This document shows positions 53,447 through 64,000 of a DNA stretch of 64,000 nt, one piece after another (the first letter of the stretch is position 1; the number at the start of each line of letters is the position of its first letter). Under the pieces are notes generated by a model. The model did no database searches and was not told where the DNA came from. It was given only the letters and a program-made list of their open reading frames with translations. The stretch comes from Coccinella septempunctata (taxonomy: Eukaryota; Arthropoda; Insecta; Coleoptera; Coccinellidae). Both the position numbers and the translations under genes were made by a program. The DNA lies in contig NC_058192.1 of assembly GCF_907165205.1 (NCBI RefSeq), positions 30,408,001 to 30,472,000 of the forward strand. The letters are read 5' to 3'.

Positions 53447-55055
53447 TATGTCGTATCGGCGAGACAAGAGGAGACCACAGTGAAGTCCTTATTTCCACAC
53501 TTTTTCCAAGTAAAAAAGGTACACTTCCTCAATGACGCTGGAGGTGATCGTTTTCGAGATATTTACAATTCTCTATATCGACGTATTTTACTTAGCTGCT
53601 AAGGCGCTAAGTGAAGTTGCTGGGGATGTTACAAAAACTAAGCATGGACACTAAACTTCATGCAAATAATTTATTTTTTGCAGAAGTTATTTTTGAGGAA
53701 CGAACAACAAAATTCAATTTCAACACCCTGTATATCCGGCAGAAGTTTACATAGGCTTTTTTCCTTCAAATTGTCTCAGGAATACGTCAGTTGAATATTT
53801 TAACGTACTCATGTTACACACTGTATATGCTTTGTTGTAATGTTTCTAGTACAAGCTCATTTTCCTGCAAAATTTTCAAGAGGGTAGGTACAAGTAGAAA
53901 AAGATGTATCAGGAATAAAGAAAAGACTCTAACCAAGTTTCTTTATTCGAAGAAACAGAGGGCTGGAATTTCAAATGGAGAGGGGGCGAAAAATATATTT
54001 TCTAATTCAACCCCACAAATGGAACCTGCGTAGGTCAGATGTCGAGATGGCTGACTGCAATCATTATACCAGAGATATTAGTAAATTCTTGAAAGCACTC
54101 AACTGCGAACCAGCGATGTCAGTACTAGGTCCGCCCGTAAGAAATCAATAACTCGTTTGACCATTGTTGGCCAATGGGAAACAGGCGACGGACTGGAGAT
54201 CCCCTTCCCCTCATCGGTGGTGCGGCATCTCTAAGCATTCAATTGTCATTCCATTCTCTCAACACATCTTCAATATGGCAACTTTCAACTTATACATACC
54301 TATATATTGAAAAGTCCAACTGACATTGTTGATTATAAGTAAATTCATTTTATCATAATTGCCTGAAATTTTTTCAGCATATTCCAATTTTTCAAGCACA
54401 CACAAGAGCTTTTTCATTTGTTGTTAATTTTTCCGACATTTCACTTCCCCACTCAAAAAAGGTTGGGTTACTGTAAACGGTAGGCAAAATAGGTGATACC
54501 TAAATTACTTTTTATTACTTTTAGATAATTAGGCGAAATATTGTCTTGTTTTTGTGTGTTTCTTTGTGAACAGAAACATACAGTTCTGGTTTTCACACAC
54601 AATCAATAGTTGCTTAAAAAATCACCAGTTTCTACAGAAAGTAACCACGACTCGAAAATAATTGTTTCGTGATTAATTTTTTGAAGCGGAATATTCGCAT
54701 AGGTCAATATTATGTGCAATAAAGAACATAACCAAACTCATATGAAATCCCTCAATATTATTATGAAAATTTATTTTTCTTACAAGCGATGAAAAAATAC
54801 AATATGTGTTCACTCACAAGAACCTGTAGATTGTATAGAAAATAATAACTTGATAAGATTTATCCTCACATTTCACTGTTTCACCTCCAAGTCGAATTGA
54901 GTTTATAATTTGTTTATTTTCGCTAATTTAGAAAAAAAGGCCGAATTATTGATCTGGCAGAACAGAGCATGTCACTGTTATATGTTAAATGTTCTATTAT
55001 TAACAAAATTGAAATAATTCACATTTAATTTTTGTTATGAACTTGGTTCGTGAAA
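53447..55055. other. Intergenic, no gene; one CAGGG end
   Basis: An inverted CAGGG-type end lies at 53724-53732 (CACCCTGTA). The ORF 53791-54033 matches nothing known. Otherwise unremarkable. Confidence 0.45.
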
Positions 55056-56241
55056 CTATACTTAATTCAAATTTATTTTAGCAGTCGGTTGGCCATGAAA
55101 TAATTTTCTCAAGTTTTTGTAACTAGAACGAAGTTAGGTTGGCACTCATGAAATGTCGTTAATGTCATAACGCCGTTGCCACAACTAATATCAATTTTCA
55201 TTACGAAAATGCTGAAAGTGATTGAAAAAAGAGACAGGGTTTCAGGAAGTACTTTTTAGAATTCAGGTCCGCTCATTCAAATAGTCATACCCTGATATTC
55301 TAAAATCCACAATACGTCAGACGATAGAGAGCATATTCAATGTAAGAGAATTTATATAATGTTTCATTTGGATCTAAACGACATATATTTTAGCTGGATA
55401 TTTCCACAATCAGAAAGATTGTGAATGAAGAGGATGACAAAGAATTTCCTTCTATTGGGAGACCCAAAGAAGTGGTGGCATTTGAGAATTTTATGTTTGA
55501 ATGAATTAATGCGAAAAGTCTTTCGATTTTCGATAAATGTCATCGGAGAATAAGTTCCCTAAAATGGATTTTTCTATTTTTCATTTGACTTGTCCTATAC
55601 AATGTAAATGTCTTAAGGTACTAATAAATACCTATAATTATTATTATTACATTAATGTATTAAGATGAATAGCCACAAATACGCGCAAGTTGCCCTGTTA
55701 CTTGTTTATTCATATGAAATTTTTGTTCAAAGGTGAAGTTCATCTTAACTTGAAACTTCCTTCAATCCTTTTTACTTCCATAGATGCAAGATGATTTTTG
55801 TTGAAGAATTTAACATTCTTGTAATTATCTGTTAATTCCTTCGGGAGATACCCATTCCCAACCACTGCATCATATGCATTTCATCTTCGAGTTATTATTT
55901 TTGAAATCTACAAATGATGTAAGCCAAAGAAGATAACGAACATTAACTCTCCCCAAGCTAGTGCATATTATGATATACTTATTTCTTGTATTTTCCATGC
56001 AAATAACTGGATTTGGTATGCCTTCAATCAGTTTGTACAAACTTCAATTATGTTCGTCACATATTTTCCGAAGAGATTCGACATTGTGATAAAATACGTA
56101 AAAACAGCAACATAGCGTTGATTTAAAACCCAAAAATGTTTTGACAAGCTTCATAACCCCACATTTTCGTACTATACAGAGTGAAATGTGTCAAATTTCC
56201 ATGGCCAACCGACTGCTAAAATAAAAGTGAATGAAGTATAG
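55056..56241 (+). mobile_element. TIR family F, copy 3
   Basis: Same orientation and structure as copy 2: CTATACTTAATTC start, TTTTAGCAGTCGGTTGGCCATG subterminal block, intron-like gap and HTH remnant at about 55300-55503, (ATT)n tract near 55640, and AGTATAG end. Small deletions relative to copy 2 (for example near 56105). Confidence 0.75.
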
Positions 56242-56599
56242 GCATTACTTCGCAATAACTTTTTTCCAATTGAATTCTATTTCTCGAAATTACCTGGTGA
56301 TTCCATATAAATTGTTATTGTTTATAATTAAGCAGTTGAGTTTTTTTCAAACGACAACGCTAACTTTTTGTGATGAATCAGCTTGTAATTGATATGTTCT
56401 TTATTCAGAATACAATTGTGAACCATTAGCGACCATTGTCAAAACCCAGTGTAGTGCCTATAGATATTTGGAATTAGGGAATTTACTCCATTATGTTAAA
56501 AATAATATTCACATAACGTGCATACAGAAAAGCTTGTCTTTGGAATATTCAAGGTCGATATTCTGTGTCGAACTAATCAACTTGCCATCGTCATGGTTT

Positions 56600-56888
56600 C
56601 AGTCTCATTTGACATCGTCAGAGCAACACAACACTCACACCGATGATTCTTCATTCTGTTACCAAATGGGAATTGATTGTAGTAGAATAAGAAAATGGAC
56701 TATCGAAATGCTGTATCTCGGAATGAATGCATGTTAGGTTAGGTTAGGTCAGTCTCATTTGACATCGTCAGAGCAATACAACACTCACACCGATGATTCT
56801 TCAATCTGCTAGCAAATGGGACTTTATTGTAGTAGAATAAGAAAATGGGCTATCGAAATGCTGTATCTCGGGATGAATGCATGTTAGG
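56600..56888 (+). repeat. ~150-bp direct duplication joined by TTAGG repeats
   Basis: 56600-56738 and 56750-56888 are near-identical (TCATTTGACATCGTCAGAGC, CACACCGATGATTCTTC, GCTGTATCTCGG). Between them 56733-56749 is (TTAGG)3-like, equal to the insect telomere unit. Confidence 0.8.
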
Positions 56889-57019
56889 AAAAACGTTAAT
56901 AGGAAAAAAATAGCCCTTATAAGGGCTAAGTCACTGCAAAACTTCATATTTAGATTTTTTTTTCCTATTAACGTTTTTCCTAACATGCATTCATTCCGAG
57001 ATACAGCATTTCGATAGCC
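56849..57019. repeat. Hairpin with ~60-bp arms
   Basis: The end of the second duplication unit (GGCTATCGAAATGCTGTATC ... GTTAGGAAAAACG TTAATAGGAAAAA) is repeated inverted at about 56955-57018 with one or two mismatches. A 50-bp centre contains the small palindrome AGCCCTTATAAGGGCT. Confidence 0.8.
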
Positions 57020-57299
57020 TATGTAAACTCTAATAGGATTTCCGGTTCTTTAGTACCTACCTAAGAATAAAAACATTTCGAATTTAAACCCAAAAACGGC
57101 ACCATTTCTTAGGTCAAAAAATATTAATCAATATTTCAAACCATTGCGAAGAACAATGCACGCGAATTGCCTATAATAAGTACGTAACAGTACTGATAAT
57201 TTTATTCATTCTCCGGAAACTATACAGATATAAAATGTAAAGAATGATAAATCAACAATGTTTCGATTCACAGTTGCAAAGTAACTCTTATACACATTA

Positions 57300-57700
57300 A
57301 CAGATACAAAACGATTATCAATGAATCTGTAACATTCGAGGCCAGCCTAAGATATTAAATCTTGTGTGCCCAAAGAAATTCCCCAAAAATAACCACTCAA
57401 CGAATGAGTGAATGAACAAAGATGGGACAATGAGAATATGGTGGGCAAGGGTCAGAAACTCCAACATTGGAAACAAATATAATTTTCTATCTTTGAAAAA
57501 CATCTTTAAAGCATTCCTGAGTCTGAAGTAAGAATGTTTTGGTTATGATTTTGATTTTTTTTTGTTCTTTATATTATTTGGAAGTTCATTGAAGAATTTA
57601 GGTCCAGGATATGTGAATTTCTCTGACCAACATCGGTGGACATCAAAGGCACTTCCTAATTGTTCTGAATGGCATGTCTCCTTTTATAGAATATATTTGT
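57300..57700 (-). pseudogene. Possible LINE C-terminal fragment
   Basis: Minus-strand frames give F-D-V-H-R-C-W-S-E-K-F, Y-P-G-P-K-F-F-N-E-L-P-N-N-I-K-N (about 57610-57565) and L-K-M-F-F-K-D-R-K-L-Y-L-F. The G-P-K-x-x-N-x-L-P-x-x-I block followed by a basic K-x-x-L motif is usual near the end of jockey/CR1-like ORF2. No RT motifs remain nearby. Weak but consistent. Confidence 0.4.
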
Positions 57701-57811
57701 ATTTTCTGCTTCTTCTGTAGTAATTATATAATTTACGCTTGCGTACACATATAAATTTCTAACCTTAAGAACGTCACTGTTTTTATAGAGATCCATGGAG
57801 TAGTAGTTATA

Positions 57812-58384
57812 CAGGGTGGCCATTTGAAAACGAAACAGACGAGATTATAGACGAAATAAATTTTTTCGATAGAAATGCTCGGACAGGTCGATTTCTGTTT
57901 CGAGGGGGACAACTTAAGATGTATGTTACGGACGCATAGCGCTTCAACCCTTGCTACTACAATACTCACCCCCAATTTTTGAATAGGGAAGATGGGGTGA
58001 GTGATACCTCATTTGAAAGGTATTTTTATACTGATTTCAGCACAGTAATTGTTTTTTCATATTATGCATTAGTTCTCGAAATATTCTTAACTAAGTATTT
58101 GAAAATGAAGTGGTGTTTTCATGGCACTTGTAGTGTTTTTTTGTGAAAAATCGACATTTTGAGCTTCAAAACAACCATGACTGTGGCTTCCTTCTTCCAA
58201 TCCACTGACATAGTAGTAATGGGCATTACTCCCATAACTACCTTAAGAGTCATAGTTACTTTCTGGGCGTATATCTACGTCAGAATGTTATAGTTGAAAG
58301 AATTAAAAGTAACTATGTTATTAAAAACTAGTTTTTAGTTATCAAATAAAAGCTCCAAGCGCCTTGGGCCAGCATTAGCAAATC
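57812..58384 (+). mobile_element. CAGGGTGGCCA-end transposon fragment
   Basis: Begins TA-CAGGGTGGCCATTTGAAAAC, another member of the TA/CAGGG type. No right end was found. Non-coding, with GATGGGGTGAGTGATACCTC inside. Confidence 0.4.
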
Positions 58385-58605
58385 TGGTCACAACTATTTT
58401 TGTATCAATGACTCTATATAGTAATTTATATGCATTAGAGCTAACCCATTCGAGCAGTTTTCTGCCATAGTGCTTCTGAAGGTCTTAAGTCTCCTTAAGG
58501 AAGAAAAACTGCGTTCTGTTTCTTCAGCTGTTGTTACGGGAAGTACACAAAATATTTGAAGTAATATGTACAAATCTTAGCAACATTTCTCAAGAGCTAA
58601 AAGTG
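58385..58605 (-). pseudogene. hAT-type transposase C-terminus (ZMYM1-like)
   Basis: Minus strand: I-L-L-Q-I-F-C-V-L-P-V-T-T-A-E, then E-T-E-R-S-F-S-S-L-R-R-L-K-T-F, R-S-T-M-A-E, and N-G-L-A-L-M-H-I. This is the hallmark C-terminal dimerisation block of hAT-like transposases related to zinc-finger MYM-type proteins (E-R-S-F-S-x-L-R-R-x-K-T, then R-x-S-T-M and N-G-L-A-L). Only about 70 codons are recognisable, with a stop on the upstream side. RNase-H-fold catalytic domain and BED finger are not present nearby. Confidence 0.6.
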
Positions 58606-59721
58606 CTGATGAACGACATGATTCGGGATCATTCGTTGTTGAAGTGATCCACTTTCTTTCCATCTTTTTAATTTACCGGAAAAAAAACCCTTGTCACTGT
58701 CTGGTTCATCAATACCAGATATTTCTTGCTGTATTTACTGTCGGAAAGATTATTTAACGTTGCTGGAATAATGCACTGCAGCGAAAAAACTTCTTTGATA
58801 AGTGAGGAATATTTGGATGCCAATTCATTCACCCCGATGGCTCTAGAAAATTTTCCACCACTCACCCCGAAAGAAGGACCAGATGACAGCGCGAACAAAA
58901 TTCTTGCGAATTACCTTGACATTCAATAGATGGCTGTACTTGTAGCTTCATATAATAATGTTACTGCCCTTTTCTTATTTTACTTGAACAATACTTGAAA
59001 GTTCTATGTGCTGAATGATCATGAGGGACCTTTTGCCAAAGCCTTGGTAGCCTGGGTACGCGCCTGTCTGCGAGTGAATTCAGTGTCTTGGCTTGATGGT
59101 GAAGAATATAATACTCGAGCTCATTACAACACGTACAATAGGTACCTGCACATGGCTCTAATGTTATGTCCAACAATTTCTCTAGAATCTCTAGAATTGG
59201 GCTGTTACCGCTCAGAGTGTATAAATTTTTAAGCATACAGCATTTAGGTATTCACTCATTACAGAACTCAGATGTTCAAATGTTGGCTCATCGCCACTTG
59301 GTTTTCCCTCCCTCTCTCCTATTCATCTGATCTCTGATCTCCTATCACTAAGGCTTTCTTTCAACAGAAGGTAGAACTAGTCAAAATAAAAAGCTTCGCC
59401 AAAATCACCTATACAAAATTTTCCGAATGACAAAGTTGAAAAAAAAATTGAAATTAAGTACTGAAAAAGACCCTTACACGACCCTATATTATTTGTTATC
59501 TGAATTATCGTAAAGCAATGGAAAAAAACTCGTGATGACTAATTCAACCCTATGGTTTCGTTTAGTTCGATTTTTACGTGGGAATGAAAATGGAAACTAA
59601 GGATTGCCAAAATTTTCTCATTATTTGTAACTTAAACGCTTTAAAGGAAAATGGAATGGTTCATTTCGAAAGCAACTGACAAAAAAATACATCGGACCAA
59701 GTGTAAAAAAAAAAATTTTTA
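58606..59721. other. Intergenic, no clear gene
   Basis: The ORF 58726-58929 begins M-L-Y-L-L-S-E-R-L-F-N-V-A-G, which recalls the S-E-R-x-F-S-x-A-G motif of hAT dimerisation domains on the plus strand, but the rest does not continue the pattern. 59008-59232 and its antisense have no domain. Confidence 0.35.
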
Positions 59722-59762
59722 AACTACGACACGTATTTGTCGTATAGCATCTTCAAGTGGAT
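59722..59762 (-). ncRNA. Hammerhead-ribozyme-like motif, strongly decayed
   Basis: Minus strand: stem-I segment ATCCAC, core-1 box TTGAAGA (one change from CUGANGA), TGCTAT, then GTGTC-GTAG at the expected cleavage position. GAAA and stem II are not preserved. The surrounding sequence (CATCTTCA-x-GTGGAT, later AAACTCATTTTTTGAAAA) aligns with the 1858 copy, including its inverted double arrangement. Confidence 0.35.
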
Positions 59763-59879
59763 GGGCTGGGTTTACCTTCACCCATTGTGATAACTGATAT
59801 CTTATATATCGTAATATATATGTGTTGTGATTTAAAAACTCATTTTTTGAAAACCGTAGAATTTGTTTTAAGTTCAGTT

Positions 59880-62200
59880 ATGGAATTTGGTTTAGGAAAA
59901 GTGTGAAGGAAATGATAGAAAAAACTTGGAATGAAGTCATTGAAAAAATTAAAGTAACCCTCCTAATCAGCTATGTGCGGAACTTAGATGTAATAAGAAA
60001 GATTTGGTTTGTCAATACATATGTTCTATCTAAAACATGGTATGTAGCGCGAATACTGCCGATGCCTCACATAAAAGGTGAAGTAATTGTGAAAATGACG
60101 GGAAATTATATATGGAGAGGAAATTTTTATAGGGTTAGCAGGCCGCAGTTGGAATTGAATGAAGAACATAGGGAGGGTTAAATTTGATAAACGTTGAATT
60201 GAAAACAATGGCGGTATTCATAAAAACACAGTTTATTTCCTGGACCTTCGAAGAGACAAAACTGATATACTCAGGTGGTAGGATTTTCGGAAAAATTAGG
60301 GAAGCAATCAAAAGTAATAATAAACGTCTAAAAAAACAGGGAGAAGTCAATACGAAACAAATTTACCAATTATTCTTGAAAACATATAAAGTCAAAAATA
60401 AACAATATGAACTGAAATAAAATTTGGGCCAATCTAAATAAATCAGAAATCAATACGGAATGGAAATCATCCTTATAACGTGCGTTCAAAAAAATTCGTC
60501 GTCAAGTAGGGTATGGAATTTTGAACGTCGATATTTCGTGTCTGAACGTAATTCTTTGCTCGTGCTTTACTATTTTCCAGGTGAACTGTCATTTTAGCAT
60601 TTTGGGTTGTTGTTGAATTAAAATTATCAGCAAATTAGATGGTTTTTACGGACGTGTGAAAGACTTTTACTATTGAATTCTACTTCAAAATTGGAAAGAA
60701 AATTGAAAGAAAATGGAAATATTCTGTTCCGGCGACTTCATTGAAGCCTATGTTGCTGTAGATTATTAAGAATGAATTTTTCCATTGTACTGTTTTGCGA
60801 TGTGTTGACGAAACAGGTATGTTCAAACAAAAAAGGAAGTGGTATACCAAAAAAGAAAACTCTAGAGTTCAGTAATAATGAAAACATGGTGACAAAAGCT
60901 CGACAAACCTCTCTTCAGATTTTATCTCAAGTGGATGGAGTATCCGTTGGCATATGCCACCCGATTTTGAAAAAAAGATATCCATTTGTTTTCCTAAAGA
61001 TTATCAGAAAACTGAAAAGGTTGTGATTACCTAACCTTGTAGCATCCGAGAAAAAATTGAGTTCAGTATCATACCGAACTGATGCATACTGACAGTATGC
61101 ATCAGTCAAAGGCAAAATGTGGACCTACTTTCTTTTATGGAACTTCAAAAGCAGAAGGTTATGAAGGAGAAAGCATCATGCTTTTTTATAGCTGAATCGA
61201 ATTTTAATAAATTGTCCAATAGCTATTTTCATGTAATTCAGTTCTTTTAGTTTAGTCATGGATTTTCAGTAATGACTGAATCAATTCAGAATTAATAAAC
61301 ATATTATTGAGAATCTTACTGTGATCTATTCAAATGACTGAAGTAACTAGAACCTTCTTACAAAAAAACATACTACCACGATCAATTCAAGATTCATGTC
61401 TCTTACGTATGAAAATAGTGGACGGTTAAAATTTTTACGAAGAACTTTTCTAACAGCCTCAGATTGTTTGGATTCTTGTCATCTTACTCAATGAAAGAAA
61501 TGCTTTTCGAACGTTGGGTGAAATTGACATTTTCTGAAAAGTGCCTTTCCGTACAAAATTACGATATATAGGTTAATGTCATCATTGTTTACATTTTGGG
61601 AAGATGAAGTAATTCAAGGAAAGACATACGTTCAGCCACCGAACATCAGCCTTCAAAATTTCATAGCCTACTTGACGACGAATTTTTTTGAACGCACGTT
61701 ATAAGTGCTTGAACGAAACGTGACCCGTAAGCGGGAAACTTTTTTCGCACGGTGTGATATCAGAACCGTACTGCACCATCTGTCAAGGCTCCGTGGGTAC
61801 AATTATCCACAGATTAAAATTCTGTATCACCGGGAAGGAGGCCTGGAACTGGCTTAATAAGAAATTCATACATAGGTTCTTGATTGACATAGGGGTATAA
61901 AAATCATTTGGAACTAGTATTATGTGCACCATCAAAGAAACGTAGATTAAATACTTGGATGTGGTATATAGCAGCGTTAATACATAACACGTAGGTGGGA
62001 AAAAATTGGCATTTGCATCAATAGAATTTGTAAAAATGATTAGGGAAGAAAGAAACCGTATTATAGAGGAGGTAAAAATTAAATTATTTTCGAAAGAAAT
62101 TTTTTGCTATTGATCAACAATTTTAATTGTTAAAAATGTTATGTATTCTTGTGATTTTGTAAACTTGGTTTTTAAATAAAATGTAAAAAAAATAAAAAAT
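59880..62200 (+). mobile_element. Tx1/L1-like LINE 3' end, split by a TIR element
   Basis: Plus-strand frames 59903-60181 and 60184-60420 encode I-W-F-V-N-T-Y-V-L-S-K-T-W-Y-V-A, W-R-G-N-F-Y-R-V-S-R-P-Q-L and T-M-A-V-F-I-K-T-Q-F, the C-terminal layout of Tx1/L1-type ORF2. After the insertion 60478-61699, the frame goes on through C-T-I-C-Q-G-S-V-G-T-I-I-H-R-L-K-F-C (a Cys/His cluster) to I-E-F-V-K-M-I-R-E-E-R-N-R (62023-62063). An AATAAA-rich, A-rich 3' end closes it at about 62200. RT core is missing (5' truncation). Stops and a shift near 60180. Confidence 0.7.
60478..61699 (+). mobile_element. TIR element L (ACGTGCGTTC ends), TA-flanked
   Basis: The end ACGTGCGTTCAAAAAAATTC (60478) is mirrored at 61699, with TIRs of about 85 bp; TA flanks at 60476-60477 and 61700-61701. 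Excising it with one TA restores the LINE reading S-S-L-Y-K-C-L-N-E-T. The interior ORF 60772-61026 ends with S-L-Q-I-L-S-Q-V-D-G-V-S-V-G-I and H-P-I-L-K-K-R-Y-P-F, which resembles the second HTH of Tc1/mariner-type transposases (compare S-V-W-R-I-L-K-K-H in element A). No DDE region remains. Internal-deletion derivative. Confidence 0.75.
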
Positions 62201-62595
62201 TATGGATTTTCACAAAGTATCGGCCACATCAACTTTTCACAATGGTCACCACAATCTTCTTCTTGTTCGAACCCTCCAACAATCGTCATAAAAATATTAT
62301 GAAATAGAGTAACAATAATAGCAGTTTGTCAACATAAGGACTTTGAATAGCACGATACAACAATTTTTTTAAAGTGACCTGATGCAACTAATCAGATAGA
62401 TTCGGAAGTGCCGAACCATTCATTGTCCAGCCATATACATATGTTTATGTTTTGTTTTTCTCATGCCGAAGTCACCTTCCATAGTTTCGTACTTGAAATT
62501 TTGTCCGGACTTCTACGGGTTGTAGCTCAGCAGCCATCTTGCATATTTTATATGGACAATAATTAGAGAAATGACTTATTCTGTTGACTTCTATA

Positions 62596-62632
62596 TTCTG
62601 TAAAAAAAAGCCTCACCTTTGAAAACACCCTG
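62596..62632. mobile_element. Solitary transposon end (AAGCCTCACCTTTG...CCCTG-TA)
   Basis: TGTAAAAAAAAGCCTCACC, then TTTGAAAACACCCTGTA, is the inverted counterpart of 24271-24308. It marks the right end of an element whose left end I could not find between here and the LINE tail. Confidence 0.55.
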
Positions 62633-62802
62633 TATGGTCTGAATTTGACTGTTATCATAATTAGCGTATGCAGAAGATATGCCGTCCCTTTTGCAAAAAG
62701 AAATGTAACGAATTGTATGACTTAGTTATGGCAACAAAGTATTATTTTTATAAAGAAGGTTTTAGCGGCATTCAGACAGGAATTGAATTCTGAAAAAAGT
62801 AC

Positions 62803-62875
62803 CACCCAGAGCAGGATTCGAACCTACGACCCCCCGATTACTGGTCAGGTACTCTCCCAACTGAGCTACCCGGGC
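62803..62875 (-). tRNA. tRNA-like sequence (AGT anticodon), probably SINE head or pseudogene
   Basis: The minus strand folds as a 73-nt cloverleaf. Acceptor GCCCGGG pairs with TCTGGGT using three G-T pairs. The D-arm/A box is TAGCTCAGTTGG, the anticodon stem CCTGA/TCGGG closes the loop CCAGTAA, and the T-arm contains the B box GGTTCGAATCC. Read as a tRNA the anticodon would be AGT (Thr), but position 33 is C instead of the near-universal U, and the acceptor stem is weak. This suggests a tRNA-derived retroposon or a pseudogene rather than a working gene. No body or tail repeat could be identified. The plus-strand ORF 62783-62998 is antisense to it. Confidence 0.55.
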
Positions 62876-64000
62876 TTACGTGAGGATCCATCAGCATTGT
62901 CTGGAAACCACTATCCTCAGAATTCACGTGTTAGTATTATCACTTCCGAACTGCGGAGTTCGGAAACGATTGGAAATGTTACAGGTGGAGGGGATTAACA
63001 TTCGCTTTCAATGATCTTCGGGATTCAACATATCCATTATTATTTTTATTTTTCGTGCAATTTGTTTCTACCTGCCTTGAAAAAAGGACGGTAATCAATT
63101 GAGAAAATAAGGTGAGATTATCATCATCCTTCCTGAAGAGAAGAGTTGATATTAGGTAGGAATTATTTGTGGAGTGAACATCCGGACTGGGCATGTCGTC
63201 CATTATATCGAGAAAGCGCAACCAAAACGAATCTTTGACCTGTAATTACAAAATCTAAGATGCAGTTATGACAGAAAGGCAAAACTCATTTTCCAATATT
63301 ACATTTAATCGATGAAAACAGCGAATAGTAAAAATTAAATAAAAATCATTCTTCAGGTGTTTGGGAAATACGACAGAACCCTTGTGTTGGTATATAATCG
63401 AACATAGATAAAGGCTTTAAAAAAGCAGATAAAAATCCGACGTCCTGCGAGACATCGAGAGAAATAAAGTATCATAAATGAGAGCTCTTATTGCGTCGAG
63501 AATCAATTCCTTCCGCGTCGGAAGTCAATAAATTTGTTCTCCACCCTAAGAGTTCAAGAACGCATATCACATGATTCGCTCTTCTATTCACTTATTTATT
63601 TTTGTCACACATGGCTTGCTTGAGACAATTGAAAGAAAAAACATCCACTCACTCCTTTGAACAATATAGCTTACATGAATCTATAATGACCAACATTAAA
63701 ATTTGATTTTTTTACACACGAATTGAAGTTAAGAAATATCATATCAACGCTTGGCCCTCATGAAAAAGTACTGAAAAAATAAAATCTCCTCAATATTCAT
63801 CGTATTCGGAAAATTATTTTCGGAGATATACAGGGTTAGAACTGTTTAGAGGGGGACTACAGGAATATCGAAAACCGTTAGAAATCAAGGGGGGCTTGAA
63901 TTACAAAAAAGTTGCATTATTTGGGATTGAGTGTGATGGTGTGAATATCTCCAATGGTTCCCGCGATATCTCTAAAAAACTAAAAATCGATGGATTACTT
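62876..64000. other. Intergenic, no gene; one CAGGG end
   Basis: AT-rich and without a supported ORF. TA-CAGGGTTAGAAC at 63829-63842 may be the left end of another CAGGG-type element running out of the window. Confidence 0.45.

Noticed and set aside
58726..58929. Plus-strand hAT transposase ORF
   Set aside because: Only the S-E-R-L-F-N-V-A-G stretch resembles the family; the following sequence does not, so it was not annotated as a gene.
62783..62998. 71-codon ORF
   Set aside because: Its first part is the antisense of the tRNA-like sequence, a well-known spurious translation.
1..64000. CRISPR array, operon, bacterial or viral gene clusters
   Set aside because: No regularly spaced short repeats, no ribosome-binding-site-led gene series, and no structural or replication gene of a virus was seen. 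Content is eukaryotic mobile elements.

Overview
This is AT-rich animal nuclear DNA, most probably from an insect. Every coding signal I recognise belongs to a transposable element: non-LTR retrotransposons of several lineages, Tc1/mariner-type transposons (DD34E and DD41D), a P-like THAP element, a hAT remnant, Gag remnants, and hammerhead-ribozyme-like ends of the kind known from Penelope-like elements. The insect call rests on this repertoire and on a short (TTAGG)3 run. I found no host gene, operon, CRISPR array or bacterial feature.

Layout. 0.1-9.6 kb: a TIR element, a P-like element with perfect 8-bp target duplications (2652-4192), TIR family F (copy 1), a near-palindromic MITE and decayed LINE pieces. 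9.6-14.6 kb: two LINE 3' ends and a decayed but complete Tc1-like element (13147-14577). 14.6-17.1 kb: AT-rich sequence with diverged ~150-bp tandem repeats. 17.1-19.3 kb: TIR families G and F lie 10 bp apart. 20.4-27.5 kb: TIR family D abuts the foldback element A (copy 1), followed by an outer TIR pair (E) that encloses a decayed DD41D transposase, a perfect 134-bp palindrome and A copy 2. 28-35 kb: a truncated endonuclease LINE, repeat H split by a jockey-like LINE with clear target-primed insertion marks, an LTR/PBS/gag remnant, and the second P-like copy inserted in family F.

35.4-47.9 kb is one LINE (minus strand) cut into four pieces by three DNA transposons: D copy 2 (carrying a retrotransposon RNase H fragment), A copy 3 (carrying its own 335-codon transposase) and B (TIRs over 500 bp long). 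B is in turn interrupted by a complete 3.66-kb LINE with endonuclease, reverse transcriptase and C-terminal zinc finger. That LINE is the best-preserved coding unit here, apparently one missing base from a single open frame. 48-64 kb: a gag remnant, further hairpin/TIR elements, F copy 3, an antisense hAT tail, a Tx1/L1-like LINE 3' end carrying a TA-flanked TIR element, and a tRNA-like sequence.

The genes do not form a pathway. The window is a layered record of insertions whose order can be read from what interrupts what. The points most worth following are the dispersed hammerhead-like motifs, the link between TA/CAGGG-ended foldback elements and DD41D transposases, the P-like pair with exact 8-bp duplications, and the nearly intact LINE. 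All boundaries were read by eye and may be off by a few bases; no alignment or database search was possible.
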